Below, one piece after another: positions 52,438-60,851 of a stretch of DNA of 64,000 nt. The stretch's first letter is position 1. Every line of letters begins with the position of its first letter. The stretch is from Actinomadura luteofluorescens. Its GTDB lineage: Bacteria; Actinomycetota; Actinomycetes; Streptosporangiales; Streptosporangiaceae. The stretch spans positions 9,300,001 through 9,364,000 of the forward strand of contig NZ_JACCBA010000001.1 in assembly GCF_013409365.1 (NCBI RefSeq), in the 5' to 3' direction. Made by a program: the position numbers and the translations under genes. The notes beneath the pieces were generated by a model. It ran no database searches. It saw nothing but the letters and a program-made list of their open reading frames with translations, and was not told the origin of the DNA.

Positions 52438-54030
52438 TTATGTCCTTCGAGTGAGGACCAGGCAGGCTCCCACGAGGAACAGCGCCGTGAACCCGCCGAG
52501 CATCGCCCAGTCCACGACCGGCGCCCGCGAGAACGTGTCACCGTAGGAGTCGAGCAGGGGCGGGCCCAGTGGCGAGCGCCCCGTCGCCCAGAGCCGCTCC
52601 ACGCCGAGGCTGTGCCCGAGCCCCTCGAACGCCCACCGGTTGGACATGGCGCAGCTGAGCCACCGCCCGGGCGCCGCCATCACCGGGACGGGCAGGATCG
52701 CGCCCACGAACAGCACCTGCGGGAAGCAGAGCATCGGCAGCGCCATCGTGGCCTGCGCCGGGTCGGTGACCGCCGCCGACACGAGAAGGCCCAGTGCCAG
52801 CGCCGCCAGCGAGCACAGCAGCAGCGTGACGAACAGCTCCCCGTACGTGCCCCACCCCATCGCGGGCAGCCGGTCCAGCGCCCGCAGGACGCCGAGCATC
52901 AGCGCGTCCACCACGGCCAGCAGCGGCAGCAGGACGGTCGCCTTCGCCAGCACGTACGGCGTGATCCGCAGCCCGGTGAGCCGCTCCCGCCGCAGCACGG
53001 GCAGTTCGTTGCAGATCTGCAGCAGCCCGTAGGTCAGGCCGAAGAAGAACCCGCCGAAGGCGATCCAGAACAGGATCATCACGGTCGCGGCGGGGCTGGG
53101 GGACTCCGGCGAGAACGCCCCCGGCCGGAACAGGACCGCGAACATCGCCAGCACCATGAGCGGCGACCCGAGCAGCACGGCGAGGGTGAGCCGGTTGCGG
53201 GTGAGCAGGTCCAGGCTGCGCCGGGTGAGCAGGACCCACTGCCGGAACGCGCCGATCGCCGGGCCGGGCGCCGGCGCGGGGGCGGCGCCGAACCGGCCCG
53301 CCCACTCGTGCTCCTCCGCCTCGGCCAGCCTCAGGTAGATGTCCTCGATCCGGTCCGCCCGGAACCACTCGCGCGCCTCGTCCGGCTCGCCGTAGAAGGC
53401 CAGCCCCCCGTCCTGGGCGAGGACGGCCACCCGGTCGCACACCAGGACGTCCGGCGGATGGTGCGTGGTGAGCACCACCGTCGTCCCCGAGTCGGCGAGC
53501 CCGCGCAGCAGCCGCATCAGGTCGGCCGCGGTCGCCGGGTCGAGGCCGGACGTGGGCTCGTCCAGGAAGAACACGCGCGGCCGCGTCAGCAGTTCGACCG
53601 CGATGCTGGCCCGCTTGCGCTCACCGCCGCTCAGCGACCCGACGCGCTGCCCGGCCCGGGCCGTCAGCGCGAGCGCCTCCAGGACGCCGTCCACGGCGCG
53701 CTCGGCGCGCTCCGGAGGCGTCCCCGCGGGCAGCCTCAGCCCCGCCGCGTACCGCAGCGTGCGGCGCAGCGGCATCTCCAGATGCACGATGTCGTCCTGC
53801 GGCACGTAGCCCAGCGAGCCCGCGGCCGGGCCGCCCGCGCCGCCGTCGTACCTGACCTCGCCCTCGACGGGGGGCCGCACGCCCGCGATGGCGTCCAGCA
53901 GGGTGGTCTTGCCCGCCCCGCTGCCGCCGATGATCGCCACCAGCTCCCCGGCGCCGATCGACAGCGACACCTCGCGCAGCGTCCGCCGTCCCCCTGCCGC
54001 TCGCTGCCCCACCTCGCGGACTTCGATCAT
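52438..54030 (-). CDS. ABC transporter, fused ATPase and ABC-2 permease (ABCG-like half transporter)
   Basis: 530 aa. Residues 1-225 are the ATPase: Walker A GGSGAGKTT, signature LSGGERKRASIAVEL, Walker B VFFLDEPTSGLD and the H-loop LTTHHPP; residues 260-530 are an ABC-2 permease with six hydrophobic helices (LLTRNRLTLAVLLGSPLMVL; GGFFFGLTYGLLQICNEL). N-to-C order ATPase-permease is that of eukaryotic ABCG/White proteins, probably working as a dimer. ATG 54030 has GGAGGA upstream. Substrate unknown. Upstream of it on the same strand is the MocR regulator gene (72-bp gap). Confidence 0.9.
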   Translation of the reverse strand: MIEVREVGQRAAGGRRTLREVSLSIGAGELVAIIGGSGAGKTTLLDAIAGVRPPVEGEVRYDGGAGGPAAGSLGYVPQDDIVHLEMPLRRTLRYAAGLRLPAGTPPERAERAVDGVLEALALTARAGQRVGSLSGGERKRASIAVELLTRPRVFFLDEPTSGLDPATAADLMRLLRGLADSGTTVVLTTHHPPDVLVCDRVAVLAQDGGLAFYGEPDEAREWFRADRIEDIYLRLAEAEEHEWAGRFGAAPAPAPGPAIGAFRQWVLLTRRSLDLLTRNRLTLAVLLGSPLMVLAMFAVLFRPGAFSPESPSPAATVMILFWIAFGGFFFGLTYGLLQICNELPVLRRERLTGLRITPYVLAKATVLLPLLAVVDALMLGVLRALDRLPAMGWGTYGELFVTLLLCSLAALALGLLVSAAVTDPAQATMALPMLCFPQVLFVGAILPVPVMAAPGRWLSCAMSNRWAFEGLGHSLGVERLWATGRSPLGPPLLDSYGDTFSRAPVVDWAMLGGFTALFLVGACLVLTRRT

Positions 54031-54102
54031 CTGTCCTCCCGCCGGGCGACCCCACCCCGACGATGGACGATCTTCCGGTGCGCGTCCAGCCGCCGGATCC
54101 GG

Positions 54103-55443
54103 TCAGTCGGGGGCGTCGTCGTCGGGGTCCCCGGCGGCGATCCCGGCGAGGGTCCGCAGGGCGCGCGCGAGGACGTCCGGCGGCGGGGAGGCCAGGCCGA
54201 AGCGGACGGCCCGCGGGGCGGCGGCGCCGCCCACGACGAAGGCGGCGGCCGGGGTGACGGCGATGCCGCGCCGGGCGGCCGCCGCCACGAACGTCTCCGC
54301 CCGCCACCGCTGGGGCAGCTCCCACCAGCAGAAGTACGAGCCGGGATCGGACCGTACGGCCGCGCCCCGCAGGCACCGCGCCGCGATCCGCTGGCGGGAC
54401 GCGGCGTCGGCGCGCTTGGCGGCCATGACCTTCTCGACCGTCCCGCCGGTGATCCAGCCCGCCGCCGCCTCCAGCGCGAACCCCTGCGGGCCCCAGGCGC
54501 CGGAGCGCAGCGCGGCGGCGACGCGCCCGGCGAGGGCCGCGGGCGGCAGGACGAAGCCGAGGCTCAGGCCGGGCGCGAGGCGCTTGGAGAGGCTGTCGAC
54601 CAGCACGGTGCGGTGCGGGGCGTGCGCCGCGAGCGGCTCCGGCCCGCCGCCCGGAAGGAACGCCCAGACCCGGTCCTCCACGGCGTGCAGGCCGAGCCGC
54701 TCCAGCGCGCCGGCCAGCTCGGCGCGGCGCTCCTGCGGCATCGTGGTCCCGCGCGGGTTGTGCAGCGTCGGCTGGACGTAGACGGCGCCGAGCGGGGCGG
54801 CGCGGTGGGCGTCGGCGAGCGCGTCCGGGCGCAGCCCGTGCTCGTCCATCGCGATCGGGACGGGCGTCACGCCGAGCCGGGCCGCGATCCCCTTGATCAC
54901 CGGATAGGTGAGCGCCTCGACGCCGAGCCGGCCGCCCGCGGGCACGAGCGCCGCCACGGCTCCCGCGATGGCCTGCCGGCCGTTCCCCGCGAACAGCACC
55001 TCGGAGGGGTCGGGCCGCAGGCCCGGCGAGGCGAGCAGCGCCGCCGCGGCCTCGCGGGCGGCGGCTGTCCCGGCGACCCCGGCGGGACCGAGCGCGGCGT
55101 CCAGGACGTCCGGGCGGCGCAGGCGCTCCAGCCCCTCGGCGAGCAGGGCGCTCTGCCCGGGGACCACGGGGTGGTTCAGCTCCAGGTCGACGCGGGCGTC
55201 GGCGGGCTCGGCGAGCGCGGGCCCCGGCGGGTGCTCGCCCGCGCGGACGAAGGTCCCGCGCCCGACCTCGCCCACCACCAGGCCGCGCCGCGCCAGCTCC
55301 CGGTACACCCGGTTCGCCGTCGAGCCCGCGATGCCGCGGCGTCGCGCGAACGCGCGCTGCGGCGGCAGCCGCTCCCCCGGGCGGAGCCGCCCCGCCGCGA
55401 TGTCGGCGGCCAGCTCGTCCGCGACCCGCCGGAAGTCGTCCAT
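54103..55443 (-). CDS. MocR/PdxR-like regulator (GntR HTH fused to aminotransferase domain)
   Basis: 446 aa. Residues 5-70: GntR winged helix (RLRPGERLPPQRAFARRRGI, STANRVYREL); residues 110-440: fold type I aminotransferase with the PLP lysine in VDSLSKRLAPGLSLGF. Such proteins sense PLP or an amino acid and usually control a divergent gene. Here the divergent gene is a LysE-type exporter 93 bp away, with ATTGCACCGA direct repeats in the gap. ATG 55443 has GGAGG 6 nt upstream. Confidence 0.92.
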   Translation of the reverse strand: MDDFRRVADELAADIAAGRLRPGERLPPQRAFARRRGIAGSTANRVYRELARRGLVVGEVGRGTFVRAGEHPPGPALAEPADARVDLELNHPVVPGQSALLAEGLERLRRPDVLDAALGPAGVAGTAAAREAAAALLASPGLRPDPSEVLFAGNGRQAIAGAVAALVPAGGRLGVEALTYPVIKGIAARLGVTPVPIAMDEHGLRPDALADAHRAAPLGAVYVQPTLHNPRGTTMPQERRAELAGALERLGLHAVEDRVWAFLPGGGPEPLAAHAPHRTVLVDSLSKRLAPGLSLGFVLPPAALAGRVAAALRSGAWGPQGFALEAAAGWITGGTVEKVMAAKRADAASRQRIAARCLRGAAVRSDPGSYFCWWELPQRWRAETFVAAAARRGIAVTPAAAFVVGGAAAPRAVRFGLASPPPDVLARALRTLAGIAAGDPDDDAPD

Positions 55444-55455
55444 GCGAACCTCCGC

Positions 55456-55488
55456 ATTGCACCGAGAACAATGTCGTTATTGCACCGA
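55456..55488. promoter_or_regulatory. Direct-repeat operator for the MocR regulator
   Basis: ATTGCACCGA occurs at 55456-55465 and again at 55479-55488, 23 bp apart (about two helical turns), in the MocR-LysE divergent gap. An inverted TGCAAT is at 55533-55538 at the exporter start. MocR proteins are known to bind pairs of direct repeats. Confidence 0.7.
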
Positions 55489-55536
55489 TGATAGCGCGAC
55501 TTCTACTCTGGGAAAACTCGAGTCGACTGGAGTGCA

Positions 55537-56172
55537 ATGATCTCGTACGCGGCCGTCGCGGCCATCGCCCTGTTCGCCCTCGGCCTCGTCCTCACCCCGG
55601 GGCCCAACATGATCTACCTGGTGTCGCGGTCGGTGACGCAGGGCCGCCGCGCCGGGCTGATCTCGCTCTGCGGCGTCGCCGCGGGATTCCTCGTCTACGT
55701 CGCGGCCGCCACCGCGGGCCTCACCACGATCTTCACGCTCGTGCCGCCCCTCTACACGGCGATCAAGCTGGCCGGCGCCTGCTACCTGCTGTGGCTGGCG
55801 TGGCAGACGCTGCGGCCGGGCGGCACGACCGCCTTCGAGCCCCGGGACCTGCCCGCCGACCCGCCGCGCCGGCTGTTCGCCATGGGCCTGGTCACCAACC
55901 TGCTCAACCCCAAGATCGCCGTGCTGTACGTGTCGCTGCTGCCGCAGTTCGCCGACCCCGGGCGCGGCCACGTCGCCGTCCAGATCCTGCTGCTCGGCGC
56001 CGTCCAGGTCGTGATCGCCGTCACCGTCAACGCCCTCATCGTGCTCGGCGCCGGCTCCATCGCGTCCTTCCTCGGGCGCAGGCCCGGCTGGCGGCGCGCC
56101 CAGCGCTACCTGATGGGCTCGGTGCTGGCCGCCCTCGCCGTCCACATCGGCCTGCGGCCCGCGACCGCCTGA
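55537..56172 (+). CDS. LysE/RhtB-family amino-acid exporter
   Basis: 211-aa membrane protein with about six hydrophobic helices. The family motif GLVLTPGPNMIYLVSRSVTQGRR-type segment is at residues 15-37, and GACYLLWLAWQTLRPG and NLLNPKIAVLYVSLLPQF follow. Exports amino acids or homoserine/threonine-like compounds. ATG 55537 with GGAG just upstream. Divergent from the MocR-type regulator, which probably induces it when its amino-acid or amine ligand accumulates. Confidence 0.92.
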   Translation: MISYAAVAAIALFALGLVLTPGPNMIYLVSRSVTQGRRAGLISLCGVAAGFLVYVAAATAGLTTIFTLVPPLYTAIKLAGACYLLWLAWQTLRPGGTTAFEPRDLPADPPRRLFAMGLVTNLLNPKIAVLYVSLLPQFADPGRGHVAVQILLLGAVQVVIAVTVNALIVLGAGSIASFLGRRPGWRRAQRYLMGSVLAALAVHIGLRPATA

Positions 56173-56238
56173 CCCGGCGCGCCCGCCCGCGGGGGACGCG
56201 CCCCGCGCCGCCGCGCCGGACCTTGCCATGATGGGCCG

Positions 56239-57117
56239 GTGATCGCACGCCAGGACGAACCCGGCGGCCGGGAGCCGGACGGGCGCCCCGACGCCTCCAT
56301 GTCGCTGCTCGCCGACCTCTTCGCCGGCAAGCACCTCGACCCGGGCTACGCCGCGGCCGCGGCGCGCCGGGCCGCCTCCGGCGGTGCCGCGCCGCGGCCG
56401 CGGCGGCTGCGCGGCGCGGGCGTCCTGCTCGTCCTCGCCCTCGCCGGGGCGCTGGCCGCCGTCGCCGGCGTCGAGGCCCACCGCGGCGAGCCCGTGGCCG
56501 CCGAGCGGCGCTCCAAGCTCGTCGACCAGATCCATGCCCGCACCGCCGAGACCGACGCCCTCCAGCACCGGCTCGACCGGCTGCGGGCCGACACCGAGCG
56601 GCGCCGGGCCGCCGCGCTGGCCCGCAGCGCCGAGGGCCGCCGCGTCCGGCGGGCCGTGGCCGCGGCGGGCGCCGCGGCGGCCGCCACCCCCGCCGCCGGC
56701 GAGGGCCTCGTGGTCGCCCTGGACGACGCCCCGGCCGCGCCGGGCCGCGCCGCCGACGCCGGCCGGGTCTATGATCAGGACCTCCAGGTCCTGGTGAACG
56801 GGCTGTGGGCGGCGGGCGCGCGGGCCATCGGCGTCAACGGCCAGCGGCTCACCCCGACCACCGCGATCCGCGCCGCCGGCGAGGCGATCATGGTCGACTA
56901 CCGGCCGCTCGACGGACCCTACGAGGTCACGGCGCTCGGCGACGCCGGGCGCCTGCGGGCCGCCTTCGCCGGCTCGTCCGCGGACCGGCGGCTCGCGGCG
57001 CTGCGCGACCGGTTCGGGATCAGGTACGGCACGCGCCGCTCGGGCGCGCTGCGGCTGCCCGCCGCGGGCGCGTTCCGGCCGCGGTACGCCGTCCCCCGCG
57101 ACGGGGGCGGCCGGTGA
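56239..57117 (+). CDS. DUF881 domain membrane protein (first copy)
   Basis: 292 aa. A roughly 60-residue cytoplasmic N-terminus, one hydrophobic helix (residues 62-80), a coiled-coil stretch (QIHARTAETDALQHRLDRLRADTERR) and the extracytoplasmic DUF881 domain with VYDQDLQVLVNGLWAAGARA and ALGDAGRLRAAFAG. GTG 56239. First of the conserved DUF881-small basic protein-DUF881 trio (Rv1823-Rv1825 in M. tuberculosis), whose function is unclear but linked to the cell envelope/division region. Confidence 0.88.
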   Translation: MIARQDEPGGREPDGRPDASMSLLADLFAGKHLDPGYAAAAARRAASGGAAPRPRRLRGAGVLLVLALAGALAAVAGVEAHRGEPVAAERRSKLVDQIHARTAETDALQHRLDRLRADTERRRAAALARSAEGRRVRRAVAAAGAAAAATPAAGEGLVVALDDAPAAPGRAADAGRVYDQDLQVLVNGLWAAGARAIGVNGQRLTPTTAIRAAGEAIMVDYRPLDGPYEVTALGDAGRLRAAFAGSSADRRLAALRDRFGIRYGTRRSGALRLPAAGAFRPRYAVPRDGGGR

Positions 57118-57139
57118 GCGGGGGAGGGGGGACCGGGGA

Positions 57140-57472
57140 ATGATCGCGCTGATCGGGCTCGTCGTCGGCGTCACGCTGGGCCTGCTGATCCAGCCGGACG
57201 TGCCGCTCTGGCTCCAGCCCTACCTGCCGATCGCGATCGTGGCGGCGCTCGACGCCATGTTCGGCGGCGTCCGGGCCCGGCTGGAGGGGATCTTCGACGA
57301 GAAGGTCTTCACGGTCTCCTTCGTCAGCAACACCGTCATCGCCGCGCTGATCGTCTTCCTCGGGGACAAGCTCGGCGTCGGCTCGCAGCTGTCCACCGGC
57401 GTCGTGGTCGTCCTCGGCATCCGGATCTTCTCCAACGCCGCGGCCATCCGGCGGAAGCTGTTCGGCGCGTGA
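57140..57472 (+). CDS. Small basic family membrane protein
   Basis: 110 aa with three hydrophobic helices (residues 2-17, 28-45, 62-80 and a following short one). The motif YLPIAIVAALDAMFGGVRARLEGIFDE is diagnostic of this 'small basic protein' family found between two DUF881 genes in many Gram-positives. ATG 57140; its stop overlaps the next gene (GTGA). Confidence 0.92.
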   Translation: MIALIGLVVGVTLGLLIQPDVPLWLQPYLPIAIVAALDAMFGGVRARLEGIFDEKVFTVSFVSNTVIAALIVFLGDKLGVGSQLSTGVVVVLGIRIFSNAAAIRRKLFGA

Positions 57473-58287
57473 CCGGCGGCGAGGCCACACGGCGCGACGA
57501 GGCGCCACCGGGCGGCGAGCAGATACCGGAGGACGAGCAGGCCCAGGAGGACGAGCAGGCCCGGGGAGAAGAGCAGGCCCAGGAGAAGGAGCAAGTCGGA
57601 CCGGGGCCCGGAGGCCTGCGCGCCCTCGCCGATCTGCTGCGCCCGCGCGTCAGCCCGGGGCAGCTCGTCGGCGGGCTCCTGTGCCTGGTGCTGGGGTTCG
57701 CGGTCGCCGCCCAGGTGCGCTCGACCGAACGCGACACCACGTTCGCCACCGCGCGGCAGGACGAGCTCGTCGGCATCCTGGCTGACCTGGGCCAGCGCTC
57801 CGAGCGCCTGAGAGGCGACCTGCGCGACCTGGAGGAGACGAAGGCCCGGCTGGAGCGGGACGCCGAGGGCGGGACGGCCCTGCAGGAGGCGCGCGAGCGG
57901 GCGACCGCCTACGGCCTGCTCGCGGGCACGCTCCCGGCCGAGGGCCCCGGCATCGAGCTGCGCATCGACGATCCCGGCCGCGGGGTGAAGGCCCTCAACC
58001 TGCTGGACGCCCTGGAGGAGCTCCGCGACGCGGGCGCCGAGGTCATCCAGGTCGGCGACGTGCGCGTCGGCGTCGACACCCACTTCCTGGACGAACGCGA
58101 CGGCATCCGCGCGGACGGCAGGCTCCTCACCGCCCCGTACCGGTTCCTGGCGATCGGCGACCCGCACACGATGACGACGGCGCTGGGCATCCCGGGCGGC
58201 CTCGTCCGCACGCTGGAGGGCGCCGGGGCCCACGTACTGATCACCCGGCGCGCGAAGGTGGCCGTCGGCGCGGTACGGTCTCCCTAG
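57469..58287 (+). CDS. DUF881 domain membrane protein (second copy)
   Basis: 272 aa. An acidic low-complexity N-terminus with repeated EDEQAQ-type units (residues 14-42), one hydrophobic helix near residues 65-80, a coiled coil (VGILADLGQRSERLRGDLRD) and the DUF881 domain (LLAGTLPAEGPGIELRIDDP; ALEELRDAGAEVIQVGDVRV). GTG 57469 overlaps the preceding stop. In M. tuberculosis gcvH follows this gene; here a 307-bp noncoding gap and the FHA gene follow instead. Confidence 0.9.
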   Translation: MTGGEATRRDEAPPGGEQIPEDEQAQEDEQARGEEQAQEKEQVGPGPGGLRALADLLRPRVSPGQLVGGLLCLVLGFAVAAQVRSTERDTTFATARQDELVGILADLGQRSERLRGDLRDLEETKARLERDAEGGTALQEARERATAYGLLAGTLPAEGPGIELRIDDPGRGVKALNLLDALEELRDAGAEVIQVGDVRVGVDTHFLDERDGIRADGRLLTAPYRFLAIGDPHTMTTALGIPGGLVRTLEGAGAHVLITRRAKVAVGAVRSP

Positions 58288-58594
58288 AGGGGACGGGGAC
58301 GGTCGACCGACCGCCGGGCCGGGACGTCGTGATCGCGGCGGTCCGCGCGGCGGCATGGACCTGCGATCATCGGCGAATGTAGTTTGGTGCAGCCGGTTCA
58401 CCGTTCCAGTTGACCCCTCGGGCAATACCCGCGTAAGTTGCGGCGACCGTCGTGTGAGCGGGCGGTGAGTTGGACCGTGGCCGGGGGCGGGTCCCCGGCG
58501 TGGGTTGGGTGAAGGATGCGCGTGGCGCAGGCGGTCCCCGCTACGGCGGGCGGTCCGCGGGCGGCACGCCGATGGTAGGAGGCCGAGCCGATCG
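58288..58594 (+). promoter_or_regulatory. 307-bp noncoding gap with a candidate promoter for the FHA gene
   Basis: No gene, remnant of gcvH or repeat is evident. TTGACC at 58410-58415 followed after 18 nt by TAAGTT (58434-58439) is a fair promoter candidate, giving a 150-nt leader before the FHA start at 58595. The leader is G-rich; no known riboswitch pattern was recognised. Confidence 0.45.
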
Positions 58595-59125
58595 ATGCCG
58601 AGCGTCTACTGCACGCAGTGCGGTCACGCCAACCCGGATGATGCCCGCTTCTGCTCGAACTGCGGCACTCCGCTGAGGAGTTCGGCGCCGCCGCCTCCCC
58701 GGGAGTCGCCTGGCGAGTCCACGTCCACGATCTCCATCGGGGGGTTCGAGGCGCTGGACACCGACGCCGGCGCCGAGGAGCCGGTCGGGCCCGACCAGAT
58801 GGCGATGGAGGCGCTCCCCCCGGGAACCGCGCTGCTCGTCGTCAAGCGCGGACCCAACGCCGGCAGCCGCTTCCTGCTCGACAAGGACCGCACGTCCGCC
58901 GGACGGCACCCCGAGAGCGACATCTTCCTGGACGACGTCACCGTCTCCCGCCGGCACGCCGAGTTCGCCCGGCAGGGCGGTGTGTTCTCCGTCCGCGACA
59001 CCGGCAGCCTCAACGGCACCTACGTCAACCGGCAGCGGATCGACCAGGCCGGGCTGTCGGGCGGCGACGAGGTCCAGATCGGCAAGTTCCGGCTGGTGTT
59101 CCTGACCAATCCGGCCCACGGCTGA
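58595..59125 (+). CDS. FHA-domain protein with N-terminal zinc ribbon (GarA/OdhI-like)
   Basis: 176 aa. A zinc ribbon (Cys6, Cys9, Cys20, Cys23 in YCTQCGHANPDDARFCSNCG), a Ser/Thr-rich linker (STSTISIGGFEALD) and an FHA domain from about residue 85 with the phosphothreonine-binding residues GRHPESD, SRRHAEF and SLNGTYV. Position and domain match GarA/OdhI, which bind and inhibit 2-oxoglutarate dehydrogenase unless phosphorylated by a Ser/Thr kinase; the STSTIS stretch may be the phosphorylation site. ATG 58595 is chosen as the start of the ribbon; the frame is open earlier. Confidence 0.9.
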   Translation: MPSVYCTQCGHANPDDARFCSNCGTPLRSSAPPPPRESPGESTSTISIGGFEALDTDAGAEEPVGPDQMAMEALPPGTALLVVKRGPNAGSRFLLDKDRTSAGRHPESDIFLDDVTVSRRHAEFARQGGVFSVRDTGSLNGTYVNRQRIDQAGLSGGDEVQIGKFRLVFLTNPAHG

Positions 59126-59152
59126 CGGAACGCGGCGAGGTCGCGGCGAACG

Positions 59153-59896
59153 ATGGGAGGGCCCTTGAGCGCGGAGCCGGCCCCGTCCCCGATGACCATC
59201 GGGGACGTCCTCGGGCTGCTCAGGCCCGAGTTCCCCGACATCACCATCTCCAAGATCCGCTTCCTGGAGTCCGAGGGGCTCGTCGAGCCCGAGCGCAGCC
59301 CGTCCGGCTACCGCAAGTTCGGCGAGGCCGACGTCGAGCGCCTGCGGTACGTCCTCACCGCGCAGCGCGACCACTACATGCCGCTGCGCGTCATCAGGCA
59401 GCACCTCGAGGCGCGCGACCGCGGCGAGAGCGTCCCGCCGCTCGGTGACCGCCGCCCCGGCCCCGCCGCGCCGGACCGGCGGCGCCCCCGCACGCTCGTG
59501 GCCGCCGACACCACCGCGCCGGACCCCGCCGTCCGGCTCACCCGCCGCCAGCTCCTGGACGGCGCCGGCATCGACGAGGCCCTCCTCGCGCGCCTGGAGG
59601 AGTACGGCCTCGTCCGCCGGACGGGCGCGCACTACGAGGGCGAGGCGCTGAACATCGCGCGCGTCGCGGCCGCGCTCGGCGAGTTCGGCTTCGAGGTCCG
59701 GCACCTGCGCGCCGTCAAGGCGGCCGCCGACCGGCAGGTCGGCCTGATCGAGCAGATGGTCGCGCCGCAGCTGCGCCGCCGCAGCCGCGGCGCGCACGAG
59801 CAGGCCGCCGAGACGGCGCGTGAGATCGCCGCGCTGTCGGTCCGGCTGCACGCCGCGCTGGTCGGCGCGGGTCTGCGCGAGAGCCTCGACCACTGA
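59153..59896 (+). CDS. MerR-family transcriptional regulator (Rv1828-like)
   Basis: 247 aa. MerR winged helix at residues 14-75 (MTIGDVLGLLRPEFPDITIS, KIRFLESEGLVEPERSPSGY), a Pro/Arg-rich linker, then a helical C-terminal domain (RLTRRQLLDGAGIDEALL). No cysteine ligands of metal-sensing MerR proteins. Second gene of the conserved FHA-MerR-BFN-MerR cluster (Rv1827-Rv1830). Start uncertain: ATG 59153 or TTG 59165, the latter 3 nt from GGGAGGG. Confidence 0.9.
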   Translation: MGGPLSAEPAPSPMTIGDVLGLLRPEFPDITISKIRFLESEGLVEPERSPSGYRKFGEADVERLRYVLTAQRDHYMPLRVIRQHLEARDRGESVPPLGDRRPGPAAPDRRRPRTLVAADTTAPDPAVRLTRRQLLDGAGIDEALLARLEEYGLVRRTGAHYEGEALNIARVAAALGEFGFEVRHLRAVKAAADRQVGLIEQMVAPQLRRRSRGAHEQAAETAREIAALSVRLHAALVGAGLRESLDH

Positions 59897-60037
59897 TCGC
59901 GCGGCCGTGGAGGTTTTTGCCGCCCCCCGTGCGCCGCGAGCTGTCCGAGCCTGGGTGTACGTTGGCTACATGGTTCGGTCAGGAATCGATCCGCTGCACA
60001 TGGTGATCGAGACAGCGAGAACCAGCAGGGAGCCGCA

Positions 60038-60508
60038 GTGAAGCAGATGGAGGTCGTCGGCGTCCGGGTCGAGATGCCCTCCAATCAGCCGATCGTCCTG
60101 TTGAAGGAGACGGAGGGCGATCGCTACCTGCCCATCTGGATCGGGGCGGTCGAAGCGACCGCGATCGCCTTCGCCCAGCAGGGGGTGCTGCCCGCCCGGC
60201 CCCTCACCCACGACCTGTTCCGCGACGTGCTGGACGCCCTGAGCGTCCAGCTCCGCACCGTCAACATCACCGCGCTGCGCGAAGGGATCTTCTTCGCCGA
60301 CCTCATCTTCTCCAACGGCGTCGAGGTGAGCGCCCGCCCGTCCGACTCCATCGCCCTCGCCCTGCGCACCGGCGCCACGATCTTCGCCAGCGAGGACGTC
60401 CTGGAGGAGGCCGGCGTGGCCATCCCCGACGAGCAGGAGGACGAGGTCGAGAAGTTCCGCGAGTTCCTCGACACGATCTCCCCGGAGGACTTCGGCCGCG
60501 CCGGATAG
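60038..60508 (+). CDS. Bifunctional nuclease family (BFN/DUF151) protein
   Basis: 156 aa. Family signatures RYLPIWIGAVEATAIAFAQQG, LREGIFFADLIFSNG and ARPSDSIALALRTGATIFASEDVLE cover the whole protein; plant homologues have DNase/RNase activity. GTG 60038 with AGGGAG 6 nt upstream. Third gene of the conserved cluster (Rv1829 homologue). Confidence 0.92.
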   Translation: MKQMEVVGVRVEMPSNQPIVLLKETEGDRYLPIWIGAVEATAIAFAQQGVLPARPLTHDLFRDVLDALSVQLRTVNITALREGIFFADLIFSNGVEVSARPSDSIALALRTGATIFASEDVLEEAGVAIPDEQEDEVEKFREFLDTISPEDFGRAG

Positions 60509-60797
60509 GCCGCCCCCACGCCGGACGGGCCGCCCCTGCGCCCACCCCGAGGTGGGCGATTCCCGTGGCGTATGTCACTCTGGAGTGCGAGTTCATGCCA
60601 TGGGGCGAATGGTCGCCCATTGCGCCGGACCTGGCGGTTTTTGCGGGGGAACCATCGGGGTATGGACTGCGTGGGTGGCGAAGGTGCGCAGTTTGCCCAC
60701 GTGAAGCCGGTTCATCCGGGCATGCGACGCGCCGACGGTGAACGTTGACCACACCCTGACCGGCACCTACCGTGCTGGTGGAACACCCGTGGTGTAA

Positions 60798-60819
60798 TTC
60801 GTCAAACCCCCTTGACGAA
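60798..60819. promoter_or_regulatory. Perfect inverted repeat upstream of the second MerR gene
   Basis: TTCGTCAA (60798-60805) and TTGACGAA (60812-60819) around ACCCCC, in the 343-bp gap before the MerR gene, 33 bp from its start. The right arm contains TTGACG, which may be a -35 box, so a bound MerR dimer would cover the promoter. Elsewhere in the gap (60509-60797) I see no gene. Confidence 0.65.
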
Positions 60820-60851
60820 CCGCCGCGGGATGATAGAAGCCGGAGGTCCGC

